Shown: piece after piece, positions 36,011-45,997 of the stretch
How the letters are laid out: each line of letters opens with the position of its first letter
How positions within the stretch are numbered: the stretch's first letter is position 1
Source of the DNA: Winslowiella toletana
GTDB taxonomy: Bacteria; Pseudomonadota; Gammaproteobacteria; Enterobacterales; Enterobacteriaceae
Reading direction: 5' to 3'
DNA: 64,000 bases
Assembly (NCBI RefSeq): GCF_017875465.1
Contig: NZ_JAGGMQ010000001.1
Coordinates: 2,294,001 to 2,358,000 of the forward strand
Translations under genes and position numbers: made by a program
The notes under the pieces: model-generated
Told to the model about the DNA's origin: nothing
Databases searched by the model: none
Seen by the model: only the letters and a program-made list of their open reading frames with translations

Positions 36011-36856
36011 ATGTCAGCATTACCCTTTCCCTGTACCCTGTTCAAAAGCCAAAAGCGGATGGATCATTACACAGCCAATGATATGCGATGCGGGGATTTG
36101 AGCGAAACCGAGTTGAAAAGGCATTTTAATCTGACAGACGTGTCTGCAAAAGTTGATCCCTATACGCTGACGGAAATTACGCCATTCAGGCAGCCACAAT
36201 CAATGTTTTACGGTTCTCGCGACGCCGGGAAGAAGCTTAGCAGAGAGCAATGTGCGAGGCTCCTGTTTGATGAGTTTCGTCAACTCTCCCGTCCATTTGC
36301 CATTTACGGCCCATACAGGCATCTTATTGAGAAAATGATTACTCATATGCAGAACTGCAATGGGATGCCGTTTCGTGACATTTATCTGAATGCTGCTCTG
36401 AAAAAGCGCATACTTAATGACAGGACAAAAGATAGTTCGTTAAGTAAAATAAAAATAGCGCTGACAAAATTTGTTGACTGGGAAAATGGTTATTATCCTG
36501 TTAATAAAAAAGATGAATTTGATACCTTAATCAGATCTTCATATTTGCCAAAATTCGCCAAATTTCAGGATAGCTTCAACGGAATGGGGATCACTGTTCA
36601 CGACACATATGCAACCCACATTACAATAAAATCTCTGCAGATTGAAAAAGATGGCTATCGCGCTATAATTCATTACCAGGTACAGGACCACTTTGGACTG
36701 GACAACGAAGATATTTTGAAATTCAAATTCTACCAGTTTCGTTTCTTTCGTATCTGGTTTGTGCTTCAAAGATACCATCAACTAGCCTTTAAACCATTTA
36801 TGACTAATATGGAAGCAACACTGGAAATAGTCGGAAATAGAAATGAAAAAATATAG
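36011..36856 (+). CDS. DUF3289 family protein, candidate secreted toxin
   Basis: A 281-residue protein that I recognise as DUF3289 from its N terminus (MSALPFPCTLFKSQ-RMD-Y-A-DMRCGDLSETEL), QCARLLFDEFRQLSR, YGPYRHLIEKMITHMQ, INGMGITVHDTYATHITIKSLQI-like region and the ending QFRFFRIWFVLQRYHQLAFKPFMTNMEATLEI. The family has no proven biochemical function; it is often found near VgrG/Rhs loci and followed by DUF943 genes, suggesting antibacterial effectors. The ATG at 36011 has AAGGAG eight bases upstream. It overlaps the DUF943 gene by 14 bases. Base composition is AT-rich, especially the 3' half, which indicates horizontal origin. Confidence 0.82.
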   Translation: MSALPFPCTLFKSQKRMDHYTANDMRCGDLSETELKRHFNLTDVSAKVDPYTLTEITPFRQPQSMFYGSRDAGKKLSREQCARLLFDEFRQLSRPFAIYGPYRHLIEKMITHMQNCNGMPFRDIYLNAALKKRILNDRTKDSSLSKIKIALTKFVDWENGYYPVNKKDEFDTLIRSSYLPKFAKFQDSFNGMGITVHDTYATHITIKSLQIEKDGYRAIIHYQVQDHFGLDNEDILKFKFYQFRFFRIWFVLQRYHQLAFKPFMTNMEATLEIVGNRNEKI

Positions 36857-37289
36857 AAAATTAACGATATTATTGATTATAATTTTGTGTGCTATCTACA
36901 TAGCATACGAATTATTAAAACCAGTGAAAATCATCGCTATTTATCAGTATCGCAACTCTACTGATGTACTTATTGAAAACCCACCACTAACAGATGCAGG
37001 GAAAATAAGATGGTGGGAAAACAACATTAATAAACTAAAAGAAGAGGAAAAACTCTCCCCTCCCAGCCCGGATGGAACATTTTACATTAACATTTGGGAT
37101 TTTGGGGAGGGTTATAAGATAGCAGGGAATGACGACAAACTTTGTTTTGACGCCATTAAATCAGATAAAAAGTGCATCGATAAGAATAAATACATGACGG
37201 TATATAGATTTAAACATGAAATACCCATATTTACTATTGGAGATAAAAGCTATATAAGTTTAAAAAATGGTGAGATAGTCCGACAATAA
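36843..37289 (+). CDS. DUF943 family membrane protein, candidate immunity protein
   Basis: A 148-residue protein with one N-terminal membrane anchor (residues 8-24, LTILLIIILCAIYIAYE), then the DUF943 hallmarks KPVKIIAIYQYRNSTDVLIENPPLTDAGKIRWWENN, DGTFYINIWDFGEGYK and DKLCFDAI. The bulk of the chain should face the periplasm. It is translationally coupled to the DUF3289 gene (14-base overlap) and equally AT-rich. An immunity function against the DUF3289 protein is inference from gene order and from how these families co-occur. Confidence 0.8.
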   Translation: MKKYRKLTILLIIILCAIYIAYELLKPVKIIAIYQYRNSTDVLIENPPLTDAGKIRWWENNINKLKEEEKLSPPSPDGTFYINIWDFGEGYKIAGNDDKLCFDAIKSDKKCIDKNKYMTVYRFKHEIPIFTIGDKSYISLKNGEIVRQ

Positions 37290-37387
37290 ATAAAAGCATC
37301 AAGACTTTCTCTACATTGAAACACCTTAAATAGGTCCTTTCGGTGTAGATAACCCACCGCATACAAGATAATACCGACAGCAAAAGT

Positions 37388-38308
37388 CTAATCCTGCCAG
37401 CGCAATTCCGCACGCCGTAGCTGGCGTGCTGAGGAGAATCCGGCGGCCAGCGCGGCGCGCTCTGCCCCTTCGCCCTGATTTACCCGCTGACGCGCCACCG
37501 CCAGCCGTAGCTGCTCGTGGTAGTCGCGCACGCTGATACCAAGATGCTGACGGAACAGACGTGTCAGATGGCGCGAACTGACATGCGCGCGCGCCGCAAT
37601 CTCCTCCAGTTGCCAGCTTTTTTCCGGCTGATGGATCAATAAATCCTGGGCGCGATGAATTGCCGGATTAAGATGATTTCGGTGACATAACCATGGAGAT
37701 AGCTGCGGATCGTCACCCGATCGGCGAAAATAAACCACCATTTCCCGCGCCACATCCAGCGCGACCTGCGGACCGCACAGCTGATGAATCAGATGCAAAG
37801 CCAGATCGATGCCAGCGGTAATGCCCGCGCTGGTCCAGATACCGCGATCTTCGACAAAAATACGGTTCTCTTTCACCAGTGCCCCCGGCGCTGCGGCGCG
37901 CAAACGCGCCAGCACCTCATGATGCGTGGTGCACTGCACGCCATGCATTAATCCGGCACGTGCCGCCAGCACCGTGCCGGAACAGACACAGACCAGCGTA
38001 ATGTTGCCTGCATGGATAGCCGGTTGCAGGCGCGTCAGCCAGTGCTGAGCCATCCGCGCTTGCGGAGTATCGAAACAGACTGCCGAATTATATGACCCTG
38101 GCACCACCAGCAAGCTGCCATCCGGTAAGCTCTCCGGCAGCGGCGCAATATTACCGATCGTCATATCGGTTGAAGAGATAACCGTTTGCTGTGGGCCGAT
38201 GTAGTGCAGGGAAAATGCCCCTGCCGCCAGCTTCAGCGTTTCCGCCGGGCCAGTCAGATCCAGCGCCATCACCCCTGGCAAAGTCAAAAACCACACCGGT
38301 ATCGGCAT
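37388..38308 (-). CDS. GlxA-type regulator: DJ-1/PfpI domain plus AraC helix-turn-helix
   Basis: A 306-residue regulator. Residues 1 to about 190 form a glutamine-amidotransferase-like (DJ-1/PfpI) domain with the nucleophile-elbow Cys in VCVCSGTVLAARAGL and TSAGITAGIDLALHL. The C-terminal 100 residues are an AraC HTH (QLEEIAARAHVSSRHLTRLFRQHLGISVRDYHEQLRLAVARQRV). Such proteins sense small nitrogenous or betaine-type metabolites. Start 38308 (MPIPVWFLTLPGV) has CAGGAG upstream. It follows the isochorismatase-like gene by one base, so the two are one operon. Confidence 0.87.
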   Translation of the reverse strand: MPIPVWFLTLPGVMALDLTGPAETLKLAAGAFSLHYIGPQQTVISSTDMTIGNIAPLPESLPDGSLLVVPGSYNSAVCFDTPQARMAQHWLTRLQPAIHAGNITLVCVCSGTVLAARAGLMHGVQCTTHHEVLARLRAAAPGALVKENRIFVEDRGIWTSAGITAGIDLALHLIHQLCGPQVALDVAREMVVYFRRSGDDPQLSPWLCHRNHLNPAIHRAQDLLIHQPEKSWQLEEIAARAHVSSRHLTRLFRQHLGISVRDYHEQLRLAVARQRVNQGEGAERAALAAGFSSARQLRRAELRWQD

Positions 38309-38309
38309 A

Positions 38310-38852
38310 TCAGACAAGCTCCTGCAGGCAGCTCTCCACGGTATGAATCGCCGCAAATCGGTTAATCAAAACGCTCTCAGTACGGTGGCGTAAATCAGCC
38401 ACGCTGAGCGTGATGCCATTATGGGTAAGCGGCGAAGTCAGCGTCGCTTCGGTGACAAAGGTGACGTTATAGCCCAGATCGGAGGCCACACGCGCGGTGG
38501 TTTCACAGCACTGTTCGGTGCGGATGCCGCAAATTATCAGATCGCTGACCTGCTGCTGGCGTAACCACTCGTCGAGGCCAGAACCAATTAGCGCATTATG
38601 CACGTTTTTATAAAAAGTTTTATCCGCCTGATGATGCAAAAATGGCATGCGCCCGACTAAGCCTGAAGCACGGGAAAATGGCCCTTCCGCTTCAACATGG
38701 AATACATCTACCAGCAGCATCCCTTTACGCTGACAACCTTCAATCAGCTGGCTGACCTTTAACTCAAAAGCCGGGGTTTCCGCTGTCTCCTGATAGCCAC
38801 GTTGATAAAACGATTGCTGGATATCGATCAGCAGTAGTGCAGTTTCAGACAT
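38310..38852 (-). CDS. Isochorismatase-family cysteine hydrolase
   Basis: A 180-residue hydrolase with the triad context of the family: Asp10 in LLLIDIQQSFY and the nucleophile Cys in ICGIRTEQCCETTARVASDLGYNVTFV, with ALIGSGLDEWLRQQQVSDLI before it. Members include nicotinamidase, N-carbamoylsarcosine amidase and isochorismatase; which activity applies is not decidable. Start 38852 (MSETALLLIDIQ) was chosen for alignment; the frame opens 11 codons further upstream. The partner GlxA-type regulator downstream probably controls this operon. Confidence 0.87.
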   Translation of the reverse strand: MSETALLLIDIQQSFYQRGYQETAETPAFELKVSQLIEGCQRKGMLLVDVFHVEAEGPFSRASGLVGRMPFLHHQADKTFYKNVHNALIGSGLDEWLRQQQVSDLIICGIRTEQCCETTARVASDLGYNVTFVTEATLTSPLTHNGITLSVADLRHRTESVLINRFAAIHTVESCLQELV

Positions 38853-38969
38853 TTCAGGACACCTTATCAGTGAGAGTAAGGTCAATAATGACGGGTAACC
38901 AGCGGGGAGAGAAGACCAAAAACGGACATAACAACCAGATCAACGGACAAACCGCATTGGCACGGGCAC

Positions 38970-39020
38970 GGACGGCGATAACGCCGCCCCTACATCCATC
39001 ATCTGTAGGGGCCGCCTGCG
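38970..39020. repeat. REP pair, partly degenerate, next to xylB
   Basis: A unit ending in CTAC (38970-38993, stem GACGGCG/CGCCGCC) faces a degenerate GTAGGGGCCGCC unit (39005-39020), two bases before the xylB stop codon. It belongs to the same family as the pair at 20576-20637. Confidence 0.7.
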
Positions 39021-39022
39021 AC

Positions 39023-40480
39023 TTATGCCGACATTAACGGTTCCAGCTGCTGATACAGACGGGCGAAAATCTCGCGCTGCTGCTGATAGCGCTGATAACG
39101 GCTGAGATCGGGCTGATGACGCTGCTCAGGCGGTAAAGCAGGCAGTAATTCGGCCAGCGGTTGTTGCGGATGCAGGGCAATCAGCGCCAGCCGCGCCGCG
39201 CCAAGCGCCGGACCAACGTCGCCGCCGGTGCAGTAATCCAGCGTCTGACCACTGATATCAGCCAGCATCTGGCGCCAGTACGGACTGCGCGCGCCGCCGC
39301 CAATCAGCATAATCGCCTGCGGTTTAACCCCGGTGGCATGCAGCACATCCATCCCCTGCGCCAGCGCAAATCCCACCCCCTCCAGCACCGCGCGCGCCAG
39401 CTCAGGACGGCCATGCTGATGAGTAAAGCCAAAAAACACCCCTTTCGCTTCAGGATTATTGTGCGGCGTGCGCTCACCAGAGAGATAGGGCAGAAACCAG
39501 ACGGGCGGCACATCGCTTTGCGCCCTCTCCGCTTCGGCCAGCAGCTGCGGTACATCCTGACAGCCCGTCAGCTGCGTGGCCCAGTCCAGGCAGGAGGCGG
39601 CACTCAGCATCACCGACATCAGATGCCAGCGATCCGGCAGCGCATGGCAGAAACTGTGTACCGCACGCTGCGGGTTGCTACGGAAACCGTCGCTCACCAC
39701 AAAATAGACGCCTGAGGTGCCCAGCGACAACATCGCCTGACCAGGTTGATACATCCCCACACCCAGCGCCCCGGCGGCATTATCGCCACCGCCAGCGATC
39801 ACCGGCACCGTTGCCATCCCCCAGCGCTGCGCCAGCTGCGCACTCAGCTGGCCAGTAATCTGGTTGCCTTCAAACAGCGTCGGCATCTGATCGCGCTGCA
39901 ATCCACAGGCCGCCAGCAGAGTGTCGTCCCAGTCACGCGCCGCCATATCCAGCCACAGGGTGCCAGCGGCATCCGACATATCACTGGCGAACTCGCCGGT
40001 AAGGCGAAAACGCAGATAATCTTTTGGCAGCAATACTTTCGCCACCTGCGCAAAGATCGCCGGCTCATGCTGTTTCACCCACAACAGTTTGGGTGCGGTA
40101 AAGCCGGGCATCATCAGATTGCCGGTAATCTGACGTGAGTGAGGCACTAATTGTTCCAGTTCACGGCACTGGGCGGCGCTGCGGCCGTCATTCCACAATA
40201 TCGCCGGACGCAGCACCCGATTTTGCGCATCCAGCAGCGTCGCACCATGCATCTGACCACTCAGCCCAATCGCCTGCACCTGGCTGAGATCCTGCTCCGC
40301 CGCCAGCGCCTGTAGCGCTTTGTCGGTCGCCAGCCACCATCTTTCAGGGTCCTGCTCACTCCACAGCGGTTTTGGCCGCGTCACGCTCAGCTTCTCCGTT
40401 TTACTGGCCAGCACCTGCCCCTGCGCATCCAGCAGTACTATTTTGACGCCCGAGGTGCCTAAATCGATGCCGATTACCAT
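39023..40480 (-). CDS. xylB: Xylulokinase
   Basis: Phosphorylates D-xylulose to xylulose-5-phosphate with ATP. It has 485 residues (E. coli 484), FGGY kinase fold: MVIGIDLGTSGVKIVLLD at the N terminus, GLSGQMHGATLLD, ILWNDGRS, the catalytic Asp region in IAGGGDNAAGALG, and the C-terminal GGGARSPYWRQMLADI ATP-binding part. It lies 20 bases downstream of xylA in the same operon, reading away from the xylF promoter region, as in E. coli. Confidence 0.97.
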   Translation of the reverse strand: MVIGIDLGTSGVKIVLLDAQGQVLASKTEKLSVTRPKPLWSEQDPERWWLATDKALQALAAEQDLSQVQAIGLSGQMHGATLLDAQNRVLRPAILWNDGRSAAQCRELEQLVPHSRQITGNLMMPGFTAPKLLWVKQHEPAIFAQVAKVLLPKDYLRFRLTGEFASDMSDAAGTLWLDMAARDWDDTLLAACGLQRDQMPTLFEGNQITGQLSAQLAQRWGMATVPVIAGGGDNAAGALGVGMYQPGQAMLSLGTSGVYFVVSDGFRSNPQRAVHSFCHALPDRWHLMSVMLSAASCLDWATQLTGCQDVPQLLAEAERAQSDVPPVWFLPYLSGERTPHNNPEAKGVFFGFTHQHGRPELARAVLEGVGFALAQGMDVLHATGVKPQAIMLIGGGARSPYWRQMLADISGQTLDYCTGGDVGPALGAARLALIALHPQQPLAELLPALPPEQRHQPDLSRYQRYQQQREIFARLYQQLEPLMSA

Positions 40481-40500
40481 GATGCCTGCCTCTCTCTGGG

Positions 40501-41823
40501 TTAGTTGTCGAACAGATAGTGATTCACCAGATTCTCCAGCTGCTCCTGACGTCCGCTCTGATGCTGCGGATTGAGCTTTTGCTGCTGGGCATGCTGCGCC
40601 AGCGCCGCCAGCGAGAATTCACCGGTCAGGATCTGCTGGCCAAACTCACCGTTCCAGCCGCTGTAGCGCTGCGCCACACGTTTATCCAGTTCACCGGCGA
40701 CAATCATCCGCGCCGCCACTTTCAGCGCCAGCGCCATGGTATCCATCGCGCCAATATGGCCGTAGAACAGGTCATATTTATCGGTGCTTTGACGACGTAC
40801 TTTGGCATCAAAGTTTAAACCGCCGGTGGTAAATCCGCCTGCTTTGATAATTTCATACATCACCAGCGCATTCTCTTCCACGCTGTTGGGAAACTGATCG
40901 GTATCCCAGCCCGACTGCGGATCGCCGCGGTTAGCATCAACTGAGCCAAAAATGCCCAGTGCAATGGCGGTGGCAATTTCATGGTGGAACGAGTGCCCGG
41001 CGAGGGTGGCGTGGTTAGCCTCGACATTCACTTTAATCTCTTTTTCCAGCCCAAACTGTTTCAGAAAGCCATAAACCGTCGCCACATCGTAATCATACTG
41101 ATGCTTGGTCGGCTCCTGCGGTTTCGGCTCGATCAGCAGGGTGCCCTGGAAGCCGATCTTATGTTTATGCTCCACCACCATCTGCATAAAACGGCCAATC
41201 TGCTGGCGTTCCTGGCGCAGGTCGGTATTCAGCAGGGTTTCATAGCCTTCACGTCCGCCCCACAGCACATAGTTTTCACCGCCCAGCAGATGAGTGGCAT
41301 TCATCGCACTGTTAACCTGAGTGGCGGCCCAGGCGAAGACGTCAGGATCGGGACTGGTGGCGGCGCCAGCACCATAACGCGGATGGGTAAAGCAGTTTGC
41401 CGTGCCCCATAACAGTTTCACGCCACTTTGCTGCTGCTTCTCCTGCAACACCTCGGTCATCACGGCAAAATTATGCAGATAGCTTTGCAGCGAATCTCCC
41501 TCCGGCGACACATCGACATCATGGAAACAGTAGTAGGGCACATTCAGTTTCTGGAAAAATTCAAACGCGACATCGGCTTTACGCTTCGCCAGTTCCAGCG
41601 CATCACCGGCCTTTTGCCACGGACGGTCAAACGAACCGGCGCCAAACATATCGGCGCCATTCCAGCAGAAGCTGTGCCAGTAACAGGCGGCGAAACGCAG
41701 ATGATCGGCCATGCGTTTCCCCAGAATCATCTCATCGGGGTTATAGTGACGAAACGCCAGCGGATTACTGCTTTGTGATCCTTCGTAACGAACACCCTCT
41801 AGCTGATCAAAATAAGCGTGCAT
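40501..41823 (-). CDS. xylA: Xylose isomerase
   Basis: Isomerises D-xylose to D-xylulose in the cytoplasm. It is a class II enzyme of 440 residues, the same as E. coli, starting [18 protein letters not shown] 41823 has AAGGAG eight bases upstream. Metal and catalytic residues are in [46 protein letters not shown] and [19 protein letters not shown]. It is first in xylAB, divergent from xylF, with XylR-type control expected from the shared region. Confidence 0.98.
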   Translation of the reverse strand: MHAYFDQLEGVRYEGSQSSNPLAFRHYNPDEMILGKRMADHLRFAACYWHSFCWNGADMFGAGSFDRPWQKAGDALELAKRKADVAFEFFQKLNVPYYCFHDVDVSPEGDSLQSYLHNFAVMTEVLQEKQQQSGVKLLWGTANCFTHPRYGAGAATSPDPDVFAWAATQVNSAMNATHLLGGENYVLWGGREGYETLLNTDLRQERQQIGRFMQMVVEHKHKIGFQGTLLIEPKPQEPTKHQYDYDVATVYGFLKQFGLEKEIKVNVEANHATLAGHSFHHEIATAIALGIFGSVDANRGDPQSGWDTDQFPNSVEENALVMYEIIKAGGFTTGGLNFDAKVRRQSTDKYDLFYGHIGAMDTMALALKVAARMIVAGELDKRVAQRYSGWNGEFGQQILTGEFSLAALAQHAQQQKLNPQHQSGRQEQLENLVNHYLFDN

Positions 41824-42140
41824 GTCAGGCTCCTTAAGGTTGCCATTGAATAAAATAACCACGTTAACTTGCGCTGATTGTGGTAGCGCAATGATTTCCG
41901 CTCAATTACGTTATTTCACTCCGGCGTTAAGATAATTATCAACTGTGCGCCAGCTCGCAAAATAATCCCAACAGCGGTTTAAGCGGTGAAAATCAGATCG
42001 CCGTCATACTTCCGTAAATAAACCAAAAAACATAACGGCAGGAGGAAAATCTGTAATTGCCGTTACCTCTGGCTGTGATAACAATTCATCCGCCTGACAG
42101 TGCGAATGTCAAAAGCAGCCAACCCTACAAGGTGACGACG
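41824..42140. promoter_or_regulatory. Divergent xylA/xylF control region
   Basis: This 317-base gap must hold the promoters of xylAB and xylFGH(R). In E. coli the same gap holds two XylR sites and a CRP site. Here TGTGA at 42074-42078 is a possible CRP half-site, but the second arm is poor. Two A-rich elements (CGCAAAATAATCC near 41958 and CGTAAATAAACC near 42014) may be XylR half-sites. A perfect AGGAGG at 42040-42045 lies far upstream of the xylF ATG and 11 bases before an in-frame TTG (42057). Confidence 0.6.
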
Positions 42141-43133
42141 ATGAAGATAAAACACGCTTTACTGGCGGTATGCGCCGCGCTGGCTCTGGTCAGCCACGCA
42201 GGTTTCGCCAAAGAGGTTAAAATCGGCATGGCGATAGATGACCTGCGTCTTGAACGCTGGCAAAAGGATCGCGATATATTTGTCAGCAAAGCTAAATCGC
42301 TGGGCGCTGAAGTATTTGTCCAGTCGGCAAATGGCAATGAAGAAACCCAGATGTCGCAAATAGAAAATATGATTAACCGCGGCGTCGATGTACTGGTCAT
42401 TATTCCTTATAACGGTCAGGTATTAAGTAATGTGATTGCCGAAGCCAGACGCGAAGGCATTAAAGTACTGGCTTATGACCGGATGATTAATAATGCAGAT
42501 ATCGATTTTTATATTTCGTTCGATAATGAAAAAGTTGGCGAAATGCAGGCCAGCAGTATTGTGAAACGGGTGCCGCAGGGCAATTATTTTCTGATGGGCG
42601 GCTCGCCAGTGGATAATAACGCACGCCTGTTCCGTGACGGCCAGATGAAGGTGCTGAAACCGTTGATAGACGCCGGAAAAATCAAGGTAGTGGGCGATCA
42701 GTGGGTCGATGCCTGGTTACCGGAAAATGCGCTGAAAATTATGGAAAATGCGCTGACCGCTAACGGCAATAAAATTGATGCGGTGGTGGCTTCCAATGAC
42801 GCTACCGCTGGCGGGGCGATTCAGGCGCTCAGTGCGCAGGGTCTGGCGGGCAAGGTGGCGATTTCCGGTCAGGATGCCGATCTGGCGGCCATCAAGCGGA
42901 TTAACAACGGCACCCAGACCATGACGGTGTATAAACCGATCAGCAAGCTGGCCGATGAAGCCGCTAAAATCGCGGTGGAGCTGGGTAATGACCAGCAGCC
43001 GAAGTCCAACGCTAAACTGAATAACGGCCTGAAAGAGGTTCCCTCCTGGTTGCTGGAGCCGATTGCCGTCGATAAATCCAATATCGACAGCACCGTTATC
43101 GCCGACGGTTTCCACAAGAAAAGCGATCTCTGA
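42141..43133 (+). CDS. xylF: D-xylose periplasmic binding protein
   Basis: Delivers xylose to the XylGH importer. It has 330 residues as in E. coli. ATG 42141 was chosen (AAGGTG upstream) because it gives a clean signal peptide, MKIKHALLAVCAALALVSHAGFA, with mature protein KEVKIGMAIDDLRLERWQKDRD. The body carries VQSANGNEETQMSQIENMINRGVDVLVIIPYNGQ and VVASNDATAGGAIQALSAQGL, matching the family sugar-binding loops. A TTG at 42057 in the same frame would add 28 residues and hide the signal. First gene of xylFGH. Confidence 0.97.
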   Translation: MKIKHALLAVCAALALVSHAGFAKEVKIGMAIDDLRLERWQKDRDIFVSKAKSLGAEVFVQSANGNEETQMSQIENMINRGVDVLVIIPYNGQVLSNVIAEARREGIKVLAYDRMINNADIDFYISFDNEKVGEMQASSIVKRVPQGNYFLMGGSPVDNNARLFRDGQMKVLKPLIDAGKIKVVGDQWVDAWLPENALKIMENALTANGNKIDAVVASNDATAGGAIQALSAQGLAGKVAISGQDADLAAIKRINNGTQTMTVYKPISKLADEAAKIAVELGNDQQPKSNAKLNNGLKEVPSWLLEPIAVDKSNIDSTVIADGFHKKSDL

Positions 43134-43201
43134 TCTCTCCCCCGTAGCCGCCAGCCTGACGCTGGCGGTTCTCTTGTGCTATGCGCTCTCCGGAGGTAAC
43201 A

Positions 43202-44728
43202 GTGACAACGCTGCTGGAAATGAAAAACATCACCAAGATGTTTGGCGCGGTTAAGGCGGTCGATGATGTCAGTCTCACCCTGCAGGCTGGTGAGGTGCTC
43301 TCACTGTGTGGCGAAAACGGCTCGGGTAAATCGACGCTGATGAAAGTGCTGTGCGGTCTTTATCCCGCCGGTGACTACCAGGGCACTATTCTGTTTGCCG
43401 GTGACGAGATTCAGGCCAGCGGCATTCGCGATACCGAACGCAAAGGGATTGTGATTATTCATCAGGAGCTGGCGCTGGTGCGCCAGCTGACGGTGCTGGA
43501 AAATATCTTTCTTGGCGCCGAGCTGACGCGCTTTGGCATGGTCGATTATGAAACCATGACCCTGCGCTGTCAGCAGCTGCTGGCGCAGGTCAGACTGGAT
43601 GTGTCGCCGGATGCACGCGTGGGTGAGCTGGGCCTCGGCCAGCAACAGTTAGTCGAGATTGCCCGCGCGCTGAATAAACAGGTGCGACTGCTGATCCTTG
43701 ATGAACCCAGCGCCTCGCTTACCGAACAAGAGACCGAAGTGCTGCTGGCGATCGTCAATAATCTGCGTGACCACGGCATCGCCTGCGTCTATATCTCGCA
43801 CAAACTCAACGAAGTGAAAGCCATCTCCGACACCATCTGCGTAATCCGCGACGGTAAGCATATCGGCACCCGCCCGGCCAGCGGAATAAGCGAAGACGAG
43901 ATTATCACTATGATGGTCGGTCGCGAGCTGACCTCACTTTATCCCAGTGAAGCGCATCAGATCGGCAGTGAAATTTTGCGGGTGGAAAATCTTACCGCCT
44001 GGCATCCGGTGAATCGCCATATCCGGCGGGTTAACGATGTCAGTTTTAGCCTGCATCGCGGCGAAATTCTCGGTATTGCCGGGCTGGTCGGCGCCGGACG
44101 AAGCGAAACCGTGCAGTGTCTGTCTGGCGTCTGGCCCGGCCGCTGGCAGGGAAAAATCCTGATTGATGGCCAGCCGGTCATCATAAATGATTGCCAGCAG
44201 GCGCTGGCGCAGGGCATTGCGATGGTGCCGGAAGATCGCAAAAAAGATGGCATTGTGCCGGTGATGGCGGTCGGTAAAAACATCACGCTGGCGGCGCTCG
44301 ACCAGTTTAGCGGCACGCTCTCCACCCTTGATGATGCGCGCGAACAGCAGGCGATTCAGCAGGCGATCAGCCGCCTGAAGGTCAAAACCTCCTCGCCGGA
44401 ACTGGCGATTGGCCGCCTCAGTGGCGGCAATCAGCAAAAAGCGGTGCTGGCGAAATGTCTGCTGCTTAATCCGCGCATTCTGATCCTCGATGAGCCGACA
44501 CGCGGCATTGATATTGGCGCGAAAGTCGAAATCTACAAATTGATCAATCAGCTGGTGCAGCAGGGCATCGCCATTATCGTCATCTCCTCCGAACTGCCGG
44601 AGGTGCTGGGATTAAGCGACCGCGTGCTGGTGATGCATCAGGGACAAATTAAAGCCGACTTAATTAACCAGAATCTGACCCAGCAACAGGTGATGGAAGC
44701 GGCACTTCGGAGCGAACATTATGCTTAA
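43202..44728 (+). CDS. xylG: D-xylose ABC transporter ATPase
   Basis: Double-domain ATPase of the xylose importer, 508 residues. Domain 1: Walker [10 protein letters not shown], degenerate signature [26 protein letters not shown]. Domain 2: [40 protein letters not shown]. The GTG at 43202 is taken as start (GGAGG six bases upstream), giving [15 protein letters not shown], close to the E. coli N terminus. It is 68 bases after xylF and overlaps xylH by eight bases. Confidence 0.97.
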   Translation: MTTLLEMKNITKMFGAVKAVDDVSLTLQAGEVLSLCGENGSGKSTLMKVLCGLYPAGDYQGTILFAGDEIQASGIRDTERKGIVIIHQELALVRQLTVLENIFLGAELTRFGMVDYETMTLRCQQLLAQVRLDVSPDARVGELGLGQQQLVEIARALNKQVRLLILDEPSASLTEQETEVLLAIVNNLRDHGIACVYISHKLNEVKAISDTICVIRDGKHIGTRPASGISEDEIITMMVGRELTSLYPSEAHQIGSEILRVENLTAWHPVNRHIRRVNDVSFSLHRGEILGIAGLVGAGRSETVQCLSGVWPGRWQGKILIDGQPVIINDCQQALAQGIAMVPEDRKKDGIVPVMAVGKNITLAALDQFSGTLSTLDDAREQQAIQQAISRLKVKTSSPELAIGRLSGGNQQKAVLAKCLLLNPRILILDEPTRGIDIGAKVEIYKLINQLVQQGIAIIVISSELPEVLGLSDRVLVMHQGQIKADLINQNLTQQQVMEAALRSEHYA

Positions 44729-45905
44729 GACTGATTCGACTCAGCGCAGCCTGCTATCACCGGCAGCAAGCGCTTCAACCGGTAAATTCCGTCTGCTTAA
44801 CTTCCAGGTGCTGGTGATGCTGGCAGCTATCCTGCTGATTATGTTGTTTTTCACCTGGATGACCGACGGCGCTTATCTCAGCGCGCGCAATATCTCCAAC
44901 CTGCTGCGTCAGACGGCGATCACCGGCATTCTGGCGGTGGGCATGGTGTTTGTGATTATTTCCGCCGAGATCGATCTGTCGGTCGGTTCGATGATGGGGT
45001 TACTCGGCGGCGTGGCGGCCATTTTTGACGTCTGGCTGGGCTGGCCGCTGCCGCTGACCATTGTGGTCACGCTGATGCTGGGCCTGCTGCTTGGCGCGTG
45101 GAATGGCTGGTGGGTGGCCTACCGCAAGGTGCCGTCGTTTATCGTCACGCTCGCCGGGATGCTGGCGTTTCGCGGCATTCTGGTCGGCATTACAAACGGC
45201 ACCACGGTGGCGCCCACCAGTCCGGCGATGTCGCAAATTGGTCAGAGCTACCTGCCGGATGGGATCGGCTTCGCGTTTGGCGTGCTTGGGCTGATGGTGT
45301 TTATCTTCTGGCAGTGGCGTTTACGTCTGCGTCGCCAGAGTATGGGGCTGCCGCAAAGCTCCGCCAGCGGTTCGGTGACCCGTCAGTCGCTGACCGCCAT
45401 TCTGGTGCTGGGCGCGATCTGGATGCTGAATGACTATCGCGGCGTGCCCACGCCGGTGCTGCTGCTGGCGTTGTTGCTGCTGGCCGGTATGTTTATGGCG
45501 ACCCGCACCGCCTTTGGCCGGCGTATTTACGCGATTGGCGGCAACCTCGACGCCGCACGCCTGTCGGGGATTAATGTGGCGCGCAGTAAAATGGCGGTAT
45601 TTGCCATTAACGGCCTGATGGTGGCGATTGCCGGTTTAATCCTTAGCTCACGCCTGGGGGCGGGATCGCCTTCTGCAGGGAATATCGCCGAACTGGATGC
45701 GATTGCCGCCTGCGTGATTGGCGGCGCCAGCCTGGCGGGCGGCATCGGTACGGTAGCCGGTGCGGTGATGGGCGCTTTTATTATGGCTTCGCTGGATAAC
45801 GGCATGAGCATGATGGATGTACCGACGTTCTGGCAGTACATCGTGAAAGGGGCGATCCTGCTGCTGGCGGTATGGATGGATTCGGCCACCAAACGCCGCG
45901 TCTGA
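44721..45905 (+). CDS. xylH: D-xylose ABC transporter permease
   Basis: Inner-membrane channel of the xylose importer, 394 residues (E. coli 393), with about ten hydrophobic segments and the family motifs [36 protein letters not shown] and [21 protein letters not shown]. It lacks a signal peptide and begins with a short cytoplasmic tail rich in Ser. Its ATG lies inside the end of xylG (eight-base overlap), which indicates coupling. Confidence 0.97.
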   Translation: MLKTDSTQRSLLSPAASASTGKFRLLNFQVLVMLAAILLIMLFFTWMTDGAYLSARNISNLLRQTAITGILAVGMVFVIISAEIDLSVGSMMGLLGGVAAIFDVWLGWPLPLTIVVTLMLGLLLGAWNGWWVAYRKVPSFIVTLAGMLAFRGILVGITNGTTVAPTSPAMSQIGQSYLPDGIGFAFGVLGLMVFIFWQWRLRLRRQSMGLPQSSASGSVTRQSLTAILVLGAIWMLNDYRGVPTPVLLLALLLLAGMFMATRTAFGRRIYAIGGNLDAARLSGINVARSKMAVFAINGLMVAIAGLILSSRLGAGSPSAGNIAELDAIAACVIGGASLAGGIGTVAGAVMGAFIMASLDNGMSMMDVPTFWQYIVKGAILLLAVWMDSATKRRV

Positions 45906-45997
45906 TATATCGATCACATGGCTCACTGTTTTTTTTCTGCCCGATCTCGCGGCGTGTTATTGAAATGGCATGCCTGATTTTGTGGGGAGGAAGCGCC

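Noticed and set aside
37310..37351. Terminator after the DUF943 gene
   Set aside because: The inverted repeat around CTACA...TGTAG is interrupted by several mismatches and has no T tract.
42074..42089. CRP site upstream of xylF
   Set aside because: One TGTGA arm is present but the opposite arm reads TTCAT, so it is too weak for a separate feature.
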